This document shows, piece by piece, positions 1-6,904 of a stretch of DNA of 7,722 nt. Under the pieces are notes generated by a model that was not told the origin of the DNA, made no database searches, and saw only the letters and a program-made list of their open reading frames with translations. Source of the stretch: an uncultured Clostridia bacterium (GTDB taxonomy: Bacteria; Bacillota; Clostridia; Christensenellales; Aristaeellaceae); contig CAKUAV010000142.1 in assembly GCA_934636425.1 (NCBI GenBank), forward strand, positions 1-7,722. Reading direction: 5' to 3'. A program made the position numbers and the translations under genes. Each line of letters opens with the position of its first letter. Within the stretch, counting starts at the first letter, position 1.

Positions 1-181
1 GTGATGTAGGCGCTTCTGCGACGCGCGGGAAGGCATTGCGTTTGGCGGGCGTTCGCGGGATGGCGGGATAAGCTCTGCCGGGCGGCTTTTATGCAGGGCG
101 CGGCTTTGCTCTGCGGGCAGGTGGAAAAAAATACGGCACGGCGAGGATTTTCGCCGGCGCGATGGATGGAGGAACGGCGGC
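1..181. other. Upstream non-coding region of the marR-ABC operon
   Basis: No gene is supported here. The frame that continues into the MarR gene is open from base 5 but has no ATG before 182 and no upstream ribosome binding site. GCTCTGC occurs at 72-78 and 108-114, and GCAGGGC at 93-99 can pair with the second copy (one G-T wobble, 8-base loop). MarR proteins usually bind palindromes near their own promoter, so this is a possible operator, but the link is inference. I see no convincing -35/-10 pair. Confidence 0.4.
93..114. promoter_or_regulatory. Inverted repeat upstream of marR, possible operator
   Basis: GCAGGGC (93-99) and GCTCTGC (108-114) form a 7-bp imperfect inverted repeat about 70 bases before the MarR start. 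A further GCTCTGC lies at 72-78. Position upstream of an autoregulator-type gene makes an operator possible, but high GC content makes chance repeats common. Confidence 0.2.
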
Positions 182-667
182 ATGGCGGGAAAATACCACA
201 TCATGAAGAACAGCTCGGCGCTGTACCGGCTGGGGCAGATGTACTTCAACGAGCGGCTCGCGCCCTATAATCTCGGCGCGGGACAGCAGTTTTTCCTCAG
301 CAGGATTGCGCAGATGCCCGGGATCAGCATGGCGGAGCTGGCGCAGATCGGCACGTTCGACAACGGCACTGTGACGCGTGCGGTGCGCAGGCTGACTGAC
401 GAGGGCTATATCCGCGTCGAGACCGACGAGAGCGACCGGCGGGTGAAGCGGCTGTATCTGACCGAAAAGGGCGAGCCGCTGATCGAGCCGCTCTCTCAGA
501 TGCGCGCGGAGTGGTTCGAGGCGGTGACGCGCGGCTTTTCTGAGGCGGAGAAGGCGCAGACCGGCGCGCTGCTGGGGCGGCTGGCCGACAATGCGCGCGC
601 CTACGTTCAGGCGATGCAGTATCGGGGCGAGAAGCCGGACAGGCCGGCGCGCTATGAGGAGGAATGA
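182..667 (+). CDS. MarR-family winged-helix transcriptional regulator
   Basis: A 161-residue protein of typical MarR length. The winged-helix DNA-binding core spans about residues 35-96: MAELAQIGTFDNGTVTRAVRRL (49-71) covers the two DNA-contacting helices, and the wing follows with the family pattern D-x-R then LTEKG (85-97). The flanking helices (about 6-30 and 104-147) would form the dimer interface. The ATG at 182 is chosen because GGAGG lies at 168-172, nine bases upstream. The gene ends four bases before the first ABC exporter gene. MarR regulators placed first in an operon with ABC exporters commonly repress that operon and are released by a small molecule; that role is inferred from family and position. 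The ligand is unknown. The C-terminal tail (148-161) is charged and probably disordered. Confidence 0.93.
   Translation: MAGKYHIMKNSSALYRLGQMYFNERLAPYNLGAGQQFFLSRIAQMPGISMAELAQIGTFDNGTVTRAVRRLTDEGYIRVETDESDRRVKRLYLTEKGEPLIEPLSQMRAEWFEAVTRGFSEAEKAQTGALLGRLADNARAYVQAMQYRGEKPDRPARYEEE
657..662 (+). promoter_or_regulatory. Ribosome binding site fixing the first ABC start
   Basis: AGGAGG at 657-662 lies inside the last codons of the MarR gene and is nine bases before the ATG at 672. This favours 672 over the in-frame ATGs at 591 and 654, which lie within the MarR gene and have no such site. Confidence 0.8.
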
Positions 668-671
668 CGCA

Positions 672-2384
672 ATGCGGCGCATGATGGCGTTTATACGCCC
701 CTATTACGGGCGCATGGCGGGCGGCTTCGCCGTGAAGTTTTTCGGCACGATCGGCGAATTGTGGCTGCCCTGGATACTGTCCTATATGATCGAAAAGGTG
801 GTGCCGCAGGGGCGCATGGGGCCGATATTCATGTGGGGCGGGCTGATGTTTCTCTGCTCAATGATGTGCATCGCCGGCAATGTGATCGCCAACCGCATGG
901 CCTCGGCGGTCGCGCGGGACGTGACGCGCGCGGTGCGCCACAGCCTGTATCGGCGCATCGCCTATCTGAGCTGTGCGCAGATCGACAAAATCGGCGTGTC
1001 GTCTCTGGTCTCGCGCCTGACCACCGACACATACAACATCCATCAGATCGTCGGCCGGGCGCAGCGGCTGGGCGTGCGCGCGCCGATACTGCTCATCGGC
1101 GGGCTGCTGATGACGCTCACGCTCGACGTGCCCTCGACGCTGATACTGCTCTGCGTGGTGCCGCTGATCGGCGCATCGGCCACGCTCATATCGATGAAGG
1201 GCGTTCCGCTGTTCTGGCGGCTGCAGAGCAGCGTGGACGCGCTGGTGCGCATTGTGCGCGAGAACATCACGGGCGCGCGCGTCATAAAGGCGCTTTCCCG
1301 AGGAGAATACGAAATCGGCCGCTTCAAGGGGCAGAACGAGACCGTATCGAAGCACGAGCTGAAATCCGGCATGGTCATGGGGCTGGGTCAGCCGATCATG
1401 AACGTGCTGCTCAATCTGGGCATGGTGGCGGTGATCGTGCTGGGCGCGTATCGCGTGAATGGCGCGCGGATGAGCCCGGCGGTCATCGTGGCCTTTCTGA
1501 GCTATTTTACGATCATTGCCAACGCCATGATGGGGCTGACGCGCCTGTTCGTCATGTTTTCGCGCGCGAACGCCTCGGCGGGACGCATTGCCGAGATACT
1601 CGATATGCCCGAGGATCTGGCCTGCGTGGACGCGCCCGGGGGCGACGCGGAATATCACGTCGAGTTTGACGACGTGACGTTTTCCTACAACAAGCGAAAG
1701 CCCGCCGTGGAGCACATATCGTTTAAGCTGCGGCGCGGCGAATCGCTCGGCCTGATCGGCGCGACCGGCTCGGGCAAGAGCACGATCGTCAATCTGCTCA
1801 TGCGCTTTTACGACGCGGATTCAGGCCGCGTGCTGATTGACGGGCGCGACGTGCGCTCGATCGATCCCGATGAGCTGCACAGCATGTTCGGCGTGGCATT
1901 CCAGAGCGACGCTGTGTTCTCGGCCAGCGCGCGGGAAAACATCACGCTGGGGCGCAGCGTTGACGGCGCGGCGATGGAGCGCGCGATTGACGACGCGCAG
2001 GCGGGCTTTATACGGGAGCTTGAGCACGGGCTGGACGAGCACATACTCACGCGCGGGGCGAATCTCTCCGGCGGACAGCGGCAGCGGCTGCTCATTGCGC
2101 GCGCTCTGGCGGGCAGACCCGACATACTGGTGCTGGACGACAGCTCGAGCGCGCTGGACTACCGCACAGACGCGGATCTGCGCCTTGCGCTGGCGCGGGA
2201 CTATTCGGACGTGACCAGCGTGCTGGTGTCCTCGCGCGTCAGCTCGATCGCGCACTGCACGCGCATTCTCATGCTGGACGAGGGGCGCGTGATCGGCGCG
2301 GGCACGCATGAAGAGCTGATGAAGAGCTGTCCGGCCTATCTGGACATTGCGCGCACTCAGATGGGAGGCGATCGCTGTGCCTAA
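672..2384 (+). CDS. ABC exporter half-transporter, degenerate ATPase subunit
   Basis: A 570-residue half-transporter: an ABC type-1 membrane domain with about six hydrophobic segments (near 19-40, 51-73, 137-173 as a pair, 240-262, 271-290), then a nucleotide-binding domain from about 328. Walker A is GATGSGKST (363-371), the Q-loop Gln is 411 and the signature is LSGGQ (465-469). Walker B reads ILVLDD, so the catalytic Glu is Asp490. The switch His is also missing (VSSR, Ser521, where family members have a His-Arg). Such losses are known in one subunit of heterodimeric exporters (TM287/288 and TAP types). Its partner is the next gene, overlapping by 8 bases. It sits in the cytoplasmic membrane and probably exports drugs, lipids or peptides; the substrate cannot be told. 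The start at 672 has AGGAGG nine bases upstream and leaves a 4-base gap after the MarR stop. Confidence 0.93.
   Translation: MRRMMAFIRPYYGRMAGGFAVKFFGTIGELWLPWILSYMIEKVVPQGRMGPIFMWGGLMFLCSMMCIAGNVIANRMASAVARDVTRAVRHSLYRRIAYLSCAQIDKIGVSSLVSRLTTDTYNIHQIVGRAQRLGVRAPILLIGGLLMTLTLDVPSTLILLCVVPLIGASATLISMKGVPLFWRLQSSVDALVRIVRENITGARVIKALSRGEYEIGRFKGQNETVSKHELKSGMVMGLGQPIMNVLLNLGMVAVIVLGAYRVNGARMSPAVIVAFLSYFTIIANAMMGLTRLFVMFSRANASAGRIAEILDMPEDLACVDAPGGDAEYHVEFDDVTFSYNKRKPAVEHISFKLRRGESLGLIGATGSGKSTIVNLLMRFYDADSGRVLIDGRDVRSIDPDELHSMFGVAFQSDAVFSASARENITLGRSVDGAAMERAIDDAQAGFIRELEHGLDEHILTRGANLSGGQRQRLLIARALAGRPDILVLDDSSSALDYRTDADLRLALARDYSDVTSVLVSSRVSSIAHCTRILMLDEGRVIGAGTHEELMKSCPAYLDIARTQMGGDRCA
2363..2368 (+). 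promoter_or_regulatory. Ribosome binding site for a GTG start
   Basis: GGGAGG at 2363-2368 is eight bases before the GTG at 2377, so the second ABC gene probably starts at GTG and overlaps the first by 8 bases. The alternative ATG at 2395 has only the weaker AAGGGA (2383-2388) before it. Confidence 0.65.
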
Positions 2385-4176
2385 GGGAACGGGCATGATG
2401 GCCGGCCCCAAGACATATGTCGCGCCCGAGGGCGGCGCGCGGGACACGAAGTACATACTCAAAAAGCTGGGACACTATCTGCTCAAGTACAAATGGCCTC
2501 TGGCGGCGGCGCTGGCGCTCACGCTGCTGTCCAATATGCTGGCGCTGATCGGGCCGAGCCTGTCGGGCAGCGCGATCGACGCGATCGTGGGGCCGGGGCA
2601 GGTGCAGTTCGAGCGCGTGTTCCACTATGCGCTTTTGATGATCGTGTTCTATATCGTCTCCTCGGCGCTGTCCTACGGCATATCGGTGCTGATGATGACC
2701 ATTTCGCAGAAGATCGTCGTCAGGATGCGCCAGGACGCGTTCGAGAGCGTGTCGCGCCTGCCCATCGCCTATACCGATTCGCACGCCATAGGCGACATAC
2801 TCAGCAAGCTGAGCTACGACATAGACACGGTGAACACGTCGCTCTCTCACGACGTGGTGCAGATACTCTCCTCCGTTGTGACGGTGGTCGGCTCGCTCCT
2901 GATGATGCTCCGGCTCTCGCCGCTCTTGCTGCTCGTGTTCGTTGTGACTGTGCCGCTGTCGATATTCCTGACGAAATACATCACATCGCGCACGCGGCCG
3001 CTGTTTCGCAGGCGCTCCCGCGCGCTGGGCGAGCTCAACGGCTTCGTGGAGGAGATGGTGTCCGGCCTCAAGACCACAAAGGCCTATCGTCAGGAGGAGA
3101 CCATGATCGGCCGCTTTGACGAAAAGAACGAGCAGGCCGTGACCGCCTATTACGAGGCCGACTATTACGGCAGCGTCACCGGCCCGACGGTCAACTTCAT
3201 CAACAATCTGTCGCTGTCGCTGGTGAGCATGTTCGGCGCGCTGCTGTTCTTCTTCGGCCGCATGACGCTGGGGCAGATCTCGTCGTTCGTGCTGTATTCG
3301 CGCAAGTTTTCCGGGCCGATCAACGAGGTGGCCAACATCATCGCCGAGCTGCAGTCGGCCTTCGCGGCGGGCGAGCGCGTGTTCCGCCTGATCGACGAGC
3401 CGAGCGAAAAGCCGGACGCGCCGGACGCGCTGCCTCTGCCCCGGACGCGGGGCGACGTGCGCATCGATCATGTCGCGTTCGGCTATGAGATCGGGCGCGT
3501 GATACTGCGCGACCTCTCGCTCAGCGCGCGCCCCGGCTCGGTGACCGCCATCGTCGGCCCGACCGGCGCGGGCAAGACCACGATCATCAATCTGCTCATG
3601 CGCTTTTATGATCCCAGCAGCGGCTTAATCACGGTGGATGGAAACGATATTGGGCACATCAGGCGCGGCGATCTGCGCGCGCGCTACGCCATGGTGCTCC
3701 AGGAGACCTGGCTGTTTGGCGGCACGGTGTACGAAAATCTGGTCTACGGCAATCCGAACGCCACGCGCGAGGACGTGATGCGCGCCGCGCGTCTGGCGAA
3801 GATCGATCATTTCGTCGAGCAGCTGCCCGACGGCTACGACACGGTGCTCTCGGAAAACGGCGGCAACATATCGAAGGGGCAGAAGCAGCTGCTGACTATA
3901 GCGCGCGCCATGCTGCTGGACGCGGGCATGCTGATTCTCGACGAGGCGACGTCCAATGTCGACACGCAGACCGAAAAGGCCATTCAGGACGCCATGATCG
4001 AGCTGATGCGCGGCAAGACCTGCTTCGTCATAGCGCACAGGCTGTCCACAATCGAGAACGCCGACAACATACTGGTCGTGCGGGACGGCGACATTGTGGA
4101 GCAGGGGCGGCACGGCGAGCTGCTGGCAAAGGACGGCTTTTACGCGCAGCTTTACAGAGCGCAGTTTGAACACTGA
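2377..4176 (+). CDS. ABC exporter half-transporter, catalytic ATPase subunit
   Basis: A 599-residue half-transporter with a glycine-rich cytosolic N-terminus (about 1-25), a membrane domain with about six hydrophobic segments (near 41-60, 84-108, 160-177, 182-198, 275-293, 298-320) and a C-terminal ATPase domain. Walker A is GPTGAGKTT (394-402), the Q-loop Gln is 442, Walker B is MLILDE with catalytic Glu523, and the switch His is 554 (IAHR). The signature is ISKGQ (498-502) instead of LSGGQ. This complements the preceding subunit: its Walker motifs plus the partner's LSGGQ make the working site, while its ISKGQ plus the partner's degenerate Walker B make the inactive one. GTG 2377 is preferred because of GGGAGG eight bases upstream; ATG 2395 would remove six residues. 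It ends the MarR-ABC operon. The export substrate is unknown. Confidence 0.93.
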   Translation: MPKGTGMMAGPKTYVAPEGGARDTKYILKKLGHYLLKYKWPLAAALALTLLSNMLALIGPSLSGSAIDAIVGPGQVQFERVFHYALLMIVFYIVSSALSYGISVLMMTISQKIVVRMRQDAFESVSRLPIAYTDSHAIGDILSKLSYDIDTVNTSLSHDVVQILSSVVTVVGSLLMMLRLSPLLLLVFVVTVPLSIFLTKYITSRTRPLFRRRSRALGELNGFVEEMVSGLKTTKAYRQEETMIGRFDEKNEQAVTAYYEADYYGSVTGPTVNFINNLSLSLVSMFGALLFFFGRMTLGQISSFVLYSRKFSGPINEVANIIAELQSAFAAGERVFRLIDEPSEKPDAPDALPLPRTRGDVRIDHVAFGYEIGRVILRDLSLSARPGSVTAIVGPTGAGKTTIINLLMRFYDPSSGLITVDGNDIGHIRRGDLRARYAMVLQETWLFGGTVYENLVYGNPNATREDVMRAARLAKIDHFVEQLPDGYDTVLSENGGNISKGQKQLLTIARAMLLDAGMLILDEATSNVDTQTEKAIQDAMIELMRGKTCFVIAHRLSTIENADNILVVRDGDIVEQGRHGELLAKDGFYAQLYRAQFEH

Positions 4177-4200
4177 CGCTGAAACTGAATATGGTGTGGG

Positions 4201-4242
4201 TTATCCCCGCTGTCCACAATCGCTTGTGGATAACGGGGATAA
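4201..4242. repeat. 19-base imperfect palindrome containing a perfect DnaA box
   Basis: The arms are 4201-4219 and 4224-4242 around a 4-base loop (TCGC). They differ from perfect complementarity at two positions, one of which is a G-T wobble. The right arm holds TGTGGATAA (4225-4233), on the minus strand the consensus DnaA box TTATCCACA; the left arm holds the weaker CTGTCCACA. It lies 25 bases after the ABC operon, so it may also act as a transcription stop, but only a TTTT at 4247-4250 follows, which is a poor U-tract. It may be a DnaA-binding site, a weak terminator or a dispersed palindrome. Confidence 0.6.
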
Positions 4243-4304
4243 TCGCTTTTCAAAAGAGCGCGTAAATCAGCGATTTGGGCTGAAAAAAACGCGGAAAAAG
4301 AATG

Positions 4305-4333
4305 TTGCCATGCGCTGCGGCGCGTGCTATAAT
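4305..4333 (+). promoter_or_regulatory. Sigma-70-type promoter of the SDR-dehydratase operon
   Basis: TTGCCA (4305-4310) and a perfect TATAAT (4328-4333) are separated by exactly 17 bases, with TGC directly before the -10 giving an extended -10. Transcription should begin near 4340, leaving a leader of about 88 bases before the SDR start at 4428. Confidence 0.85.
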
Positions 4334-4348
4334 GAACACGAAGTTCAT
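4332..4348. promoter_or_regulatory. Inverted repeat over the expected start of transcription, candidate operator
   Basis: ATGAAC (4332-4337) and GTTCAT (4343-4348) are perfect 6-base arms around ACGAA. They overlap the end of the -10 box and the predicted transcription start, where a bound repressor would block RNA polymerase. A third GTTCAT half-site is at 4396-4401 in the leader. No regulator gene for it is visible in the window. Confidence 0.45.
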
Positions 4349-4427
4349 GAAGAGAAAACATTTTCCGGCTTTTTCCCGCAGGACGAGGCGGGTCAGTTCA
4401 TCAATCAAACGAACCGGAGGGTGGAAT

Positions 4428-5270
4428 ATGGAGCGTATCAGAACGGCTCTGGTGACCGGCGCCTCGCGCGGCATCGGTCAGGGCATTGCGCTGGAGCTGG
4501 CCGAAGCGGGCTATGATCTGGCGATCAGCTATCGAGGATATGAGGAGGGCGCGCTGGATGTGAAGCGGCGCGTGGAGGCCATGGGGCGGCGCTGCGAAGT
4601 CTATCAGGCGGATTTCGACGACATACAGGCGCCCGAAAGGCTGCTGCGCGCTGTCGAGAAGGACTTCGGCGCGCTCGACGCGGCGATCATGAACGGCGCG
4701 CACGACGGCCGCAGGAGCATACTCACCGCCACCGCCGAGTGGATGAGCGCCATGGGGCGGCAATTGTATCTGGCGCAGATGCTGACGGCGGGCGCGGCGG
4801 CGCGGCTGATGGTGCGCACGAAGACGCGCGGCGCGCTTCTGTTCATCACGTCGATACACGGCCGGCAGGCCAACACGAACGATTTCTTTTACGGCGGCAT
4901 GAAGGCGGCGATCGAGCGATCCTGCCAGTCGCTGGCGATCGAGCTGGCGCCCTACGGCATACGCGCCAACTGCATCGCCCCCGGCGCGATCAATGTGCGC
5001 GCGGTGGACGACACGAAGCTCAAATACCCCTACGCCAATCTGATCCCCGCGGGGCGGCGCGGCGAGCCGGAGGACATCGCTCACGCGGCGGCGTTCCTGA
5101 TTTCGGATCAGGCGAATTACATAACGGGCCAGTCGCTGTGCGTGGACGGCGGCATGACGCTGCCCGGGCAGCCCGAGGGCTGGGCCGAGCCGCATCCGGT
5201 CGATTTCGGCTTTGTGCGCGCGGCTTATGAAGAGATGATGAAAAACGAGGAGGAACAAAACCATGTCTGA
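4428..5270 (+). CDS. SDR-family NAD(P)-dependent oxidoreductase
   Basis: A 280-residue classical-length short-chain dehydrogenase/reductase. The cofactor motif TGASRGIG is at residues 10-17, followed by D62 in ADFDD and the N-G-A of MNGAHD (89-91) where NNAG is usual. The catalytic residues are Ser142 (ITSIHG), Tyr155 and Lys159 (YGGMK), and the C-terminal substrate-side IAPGAINV (183-190) and DGG (240-242) motifs are typical. The structural/catalytic Asn that normally follows W-x6 on helix 4 appears to be Gln112. A tail of about 35 residues (246-280) follows the core. The start at ATG 4428 has GGAGGG at 4416-4421; the frame is open further upstream to 4302, but that would begin at or before the promoter and lacks a binding site. 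It overlaps the dehydratase gene by 8 bases, so it probably oxidises or reduces a sugar acid, keto-acid or related hydroxyl compound in the same pathway. Confidence 0.92.
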   Translation: MERIRTALVTGASRGIGQGIALELAEAGYDLAISYRGYEEGALDVKRRVEAMGRRCEVYQADFDDIQAPERLLRAVEKDFGALDAAIMNGAHDGRRSILTATAEWMSAMGRQLYLAQMLTAGAAARLMVRTKTRGALLFITSIHGRQANTNDFFYGGMKAAIERSCQSLAIELAPYGIRANCIAPGAINVRAVDDTKLKYPYANLIPAGRRGEPEDIAHAAAFLISDQANYITGQSLCVDGGMTLPGQPEGWAEPHPVDFGFVRAAYEEMMKNEEEQNHV

Positions 5271-6471
5271 TATCAAAATCACCAAGGTCAGCGCGATAGA
5301 GACCTGCCCTCAGGGTCAGAATCTGATCGTCGTGCGCATTGACACCAATCAGCCCGGCCTGTACGGCTACGGCTGCGCGACGTTTACCCAGCGCCACAGG
5401 GCGGTCGTGACGGCGATCCGCGAGTACATGGATCAGCTGCTGGTCGGCCGCGACGCGCTGGCGATCAACGACATCTGGTCGGTCATGATGAATTCGTCCT
5501 ACTGGCGCAACGGCCCGGTGCTGAACAACGCGATTTCCGGCTGCGACATGGCGCTGTGGGACATTGCGGGCAAGGTTGCCAACATGCCGGTGTGGCAGCT
5601 GTGGGGCGGCAAGGTGCGCAAGGCCGTGCCGGTCTACCGCCATGCGGGCGGCGACGATTTCGGCCGTGTGGACGAGACCGTGGCGGCGTTCATCGAGCAG
5701 GGCTATCAGTATCTGCGCATACAGTACGGCGGCTACGGCGGAAAGCAGTCCTATCTGCACACGCCCGAGGGCAGCGAGGACGGCGCGTATTTCGATTCGC
5801 TGAAGTATCTGCGCTCCGTGCCGGCGCTCTTTGAGCACGTCCGCGCGAAGTTCGGCGACGAGATCGAGCTGTGCCACGACGTTCACGAGCGCCTCACGCC
5901 GGTGGACGCGATGCGTCTGGCGCGCGAGCTGGAGCAGTATCGCCCGTTTTTCCTCGAGGACGCGCTGCCGCCGGAGCAGGGCATGTGGTTCGAGAAGCTG
6001 CGCGCTTCCTGCGCCACGCCGCTGGCCATGGGCGAGCTGTTCAACAATCCCATGGAGTGGCAGCCGCTGGTCGAGCACCGCTGGATCGACTACATCCGCT
6101 GCCATGTCTCCCAGATCGGCGGCGTGACCCCGGCGCGCAAGCTGGCGGCCTACTGCGAGCCGTTCGGCGTGCGCACGGCCTGGCACGGCCCGGGCGACGT
6201 TTCGCCCATCGGCCACATGGCGAACGTGCATCTTGACCTGACCACCACCAACTTCGGCATTCAAGAGTGGTGCGGCATGGAGACCGACGAGCGCGTGCAG
6301 GAGATCTTCGAGGGCTGCGCGCAGATCAAGGACGGCTTTGTCTGGGCGAACGACAGACCCGGCTGGGGCGTCGAGGTCAATCTGGAGGCGGCCAAGAAAT
6401 ATCCCACCGACAGCAAACAGCCGCGCTGGCTGCTGGCCCGTCTGCCCGACGGCACGTCCGTCAAAGCCTGA
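5263..6471 (+). CDS. D-mannonate dehydratase-like (ManD/RspA) enolase-superfamily protein
   Basis: A 402-residue protein with the enolase-superfamily N-terminal capping domain (about 1-115) and a C-terminal barrel. Metal ligands can be placed at Asp206 (CHDVH), Glu232 (FLEDALPPE) and Glu258 (MGELFNNP). His208, two residues after the first ligand, is the acid typical of the ManD subgroup, and Arg152 with Tyr164, twelve residues later, matches its Arg/Tyr base pair. His308 and Asp312 (WHGPGD) and Glu335 complete the pocket. Family members dehydrate mannonate or gluconate to 2-keto-3-deoxygluconate, often slowly, and many have no known activity. Here Pro310 follows WHG, a position I recall as Ala in the efficient mannonate enzymes, so mannonate may not be the real substrate. 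AGGAGG at 5248-5253 is nine bases before ATG 5263. The gene overlaps the SDR gene by 8 bases and ends the operon; the enzyme is cytosolic. Confidence 0.9.
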   Translation: MSDIKITKVSAIETCPQGQNLIVVRIDTNQPGLYGYGCATFTQRHRAVVTAIREYMDQLLVGRDALAINDIWSVMMNSSYWRNGPVLNNAISGCDMALWDIAGKVANMPVWQLWGGKVRKAVPVYRHAGGDDFGRVDETVAAFIEQGYQYLRIQYGGYGGKQSYLHTPEGSEDGAYFDSLKYLRSVPALFEHVRAKFGDEIELCHDVHERLTPVDAMRLARELEQYRPFFLEDALPPEQGMWFEKLRASCATPLAMGELFNNPMEWQPLVEHRWIDYIRCHVSQIGGVTPARKLAAYCEPFGVRTAWHGPGDVSPIGHMANVHLDLTTTNFGIQEWCGMETDERVQEIFEGCAQIKDGFVWANDRPGWGVEVNLEAAKKYPTDSKQPRWLLARLPDGTSVKA

Positions 6472-6472
6472 G

Positions 6473-6485
6473 GCCGCAGTGCGGC
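6473..6485 (+). repeat. Mini-hairpin, AGT triloop, copy 1
   Basis: GCCGC (6473-6477) and GCGGC (6481-6485) pair perfectly around AGT, one base after the dehydratase stop. It is followed by CACCGCTTCGCGC, the same 5' segment seen in later units. Confidence 0.55.
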
Positions 6486-6513
6486 ATCCACACCGCTTCG
6501 CGCATGCAACCCG

Positions 6514-6528
6514 GCCGGCAGTGCCGGC
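6514..6528 (+). repeat. Mini-hairpin, AGT triloop, copy 2
   Basis: GCCGGC (6514-6519) and GCCGGC (6523-6528) pair perfectly around AGT. Followed by TTGCTGCCGC and CAAT, a segment repeated after the divergent third copy near 6691-6699. Confidence 0.55.
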
Positions 6529-6556
6529 TTCCGCTTGCTGCCGCTCAATACAACAC

Positions 6557-6591
6557 GACCTGCCTGACCATAGGTCAGAGTCAGGCAGGTC
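6557..6591 (+). repeat. 12-bp hairpin, copy A
   Basis: Arms GACCTGCCTGAC (6557-6568) and GTCAGGCAGGTC (6580-6591) are perfectly complementary around CATAGGTCAGA. Compared with copy D, three base pairs differ and each has changed on both sides. The inner CTGACC-ATA-GGTCAG offers an alternative fold. It may serve as part of the stop signal for the SDR-dehydratase operon, though no U-tract follows. Confidence 0.75.
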
Positions 6592-6628
6592 TCCGATTGT
6601 ACGTGTTGATATGATCGCAATACAGCCC

Positions 6629-6663
6629 GACCCGTCCGGCCATAAATTGGAGCCGGGCGGGTC
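6629..6663 (+). repeat. 12-bp hairpin, copy B
   Basis: Arms GACCCGTCCGGC (6629-6640) and GCCGGGCGGGTC (6652-6663) pair over 12 bp with one G-T wobble around CATAAATTGGA. TTT follows, then the conserved tail to 6681. A weak intrinsic terminator is possible. Confidence 0.75.
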
Positions 6664-6681
6664 TTTCCGTGTACCCGGGTG
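6663..6681 (+). repeat. Conserved tail motif, copy B
   Basis: CTTTCCGTGTACCCGGGTG follows hairpin B directly. It recurs after hairpin C (6761-6779), D (6939-6957) and F (7377-7394) with one to three differences. Confidence 0.65.
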
Positions 6682-6726
6682 GCGGCGAGCAGTGCCGGTT
6701 TTACTTGCTGCCGCGCAATGCCACAC

Positions 6727-6761
6727 GACTTGCCAAACCATAGATTGGAGTTCGGCGGGTC
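6727..6761 (+). repeat. 12-bp hairpin, copy C (diverged)
   Basis: Arms at 6727-6738 and 6750-6761 around CATAGATTGGA pair with two G-T wobbles and one A-C mismatch. It is preceded by CACACGAC, like copy A (CAACACGAC), and followed by the tail motif at 6761-6779. Confidence 0.65.
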
Positions 6762-6794
6762 TTTCTGTGTATCCGGGTGAGGGTGGGGAGGACG

Positions 6795-6806
6795 GGCAGT
6801 GTCCGC
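6795..6806 (+). repeat. Mini-hairpin at the 5' end of the second-type unit
   Basis: GGGC-AGT-GTCC forms a 4-bp stem with one G-T wobble around the same AGT triloop. It opens a unit that runs through the segmented hairpin (6820-6881) and hairpin D (6905-6939). Confidence 0.4.
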
Positions 6807-6819
6807 GGCCAGACCGCTT

Positions 6820-6881
6820 CGCGTGCTGCAACCCGACTCTTCAGCGCTTGGGGGCGCTTCGAGTCTGGACGTTGGAGCGTG
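6820..6881 (+). repeat. 62-base segmented hairpin, copy 1
   Basis: Four helices in line: 6820-6826 with 6875-6881 (one mismatch), CAAC (6829-6832) with GTTG (6871-6874), GACTC (6835-6839) with GAGTC (6861-6865), and AGCGC (6843-6847) with GCGCT (6854-6858), capped by TTGGGG. Small internal loops separate them. It ends 23 bases before hairpin D. Confidence 0.7.
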
Positions 6882-6904
6882 TAGGTAACATCGATATACA
6901 GCCC

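Noticed and set aside
74..92. Short GCC/GGC stem followed by TTTT as a terminator
   Set aside because: Only three base pairs support it, too few in such GC-rich sequence.
4302..4427. N-terminal extension of the SDR (in-frame ATGs at 4302 and 4332)
   Set aside because: These starts lie within the promoter, before the expected transcription start, and lack a ribosome binding site; ATG 4428 has GGAGGG and begins right before the cofactor motif.
5020..6831. 603-codon minus-strand open frame
   Set aside because: It lies antisense to the dehydratase and SDR genes, which have clear motifs and ribosome binding sites. Its translation is Arg/Ala/His-rich with no domain, as expected from the antisense of GC-rich coding DNA.
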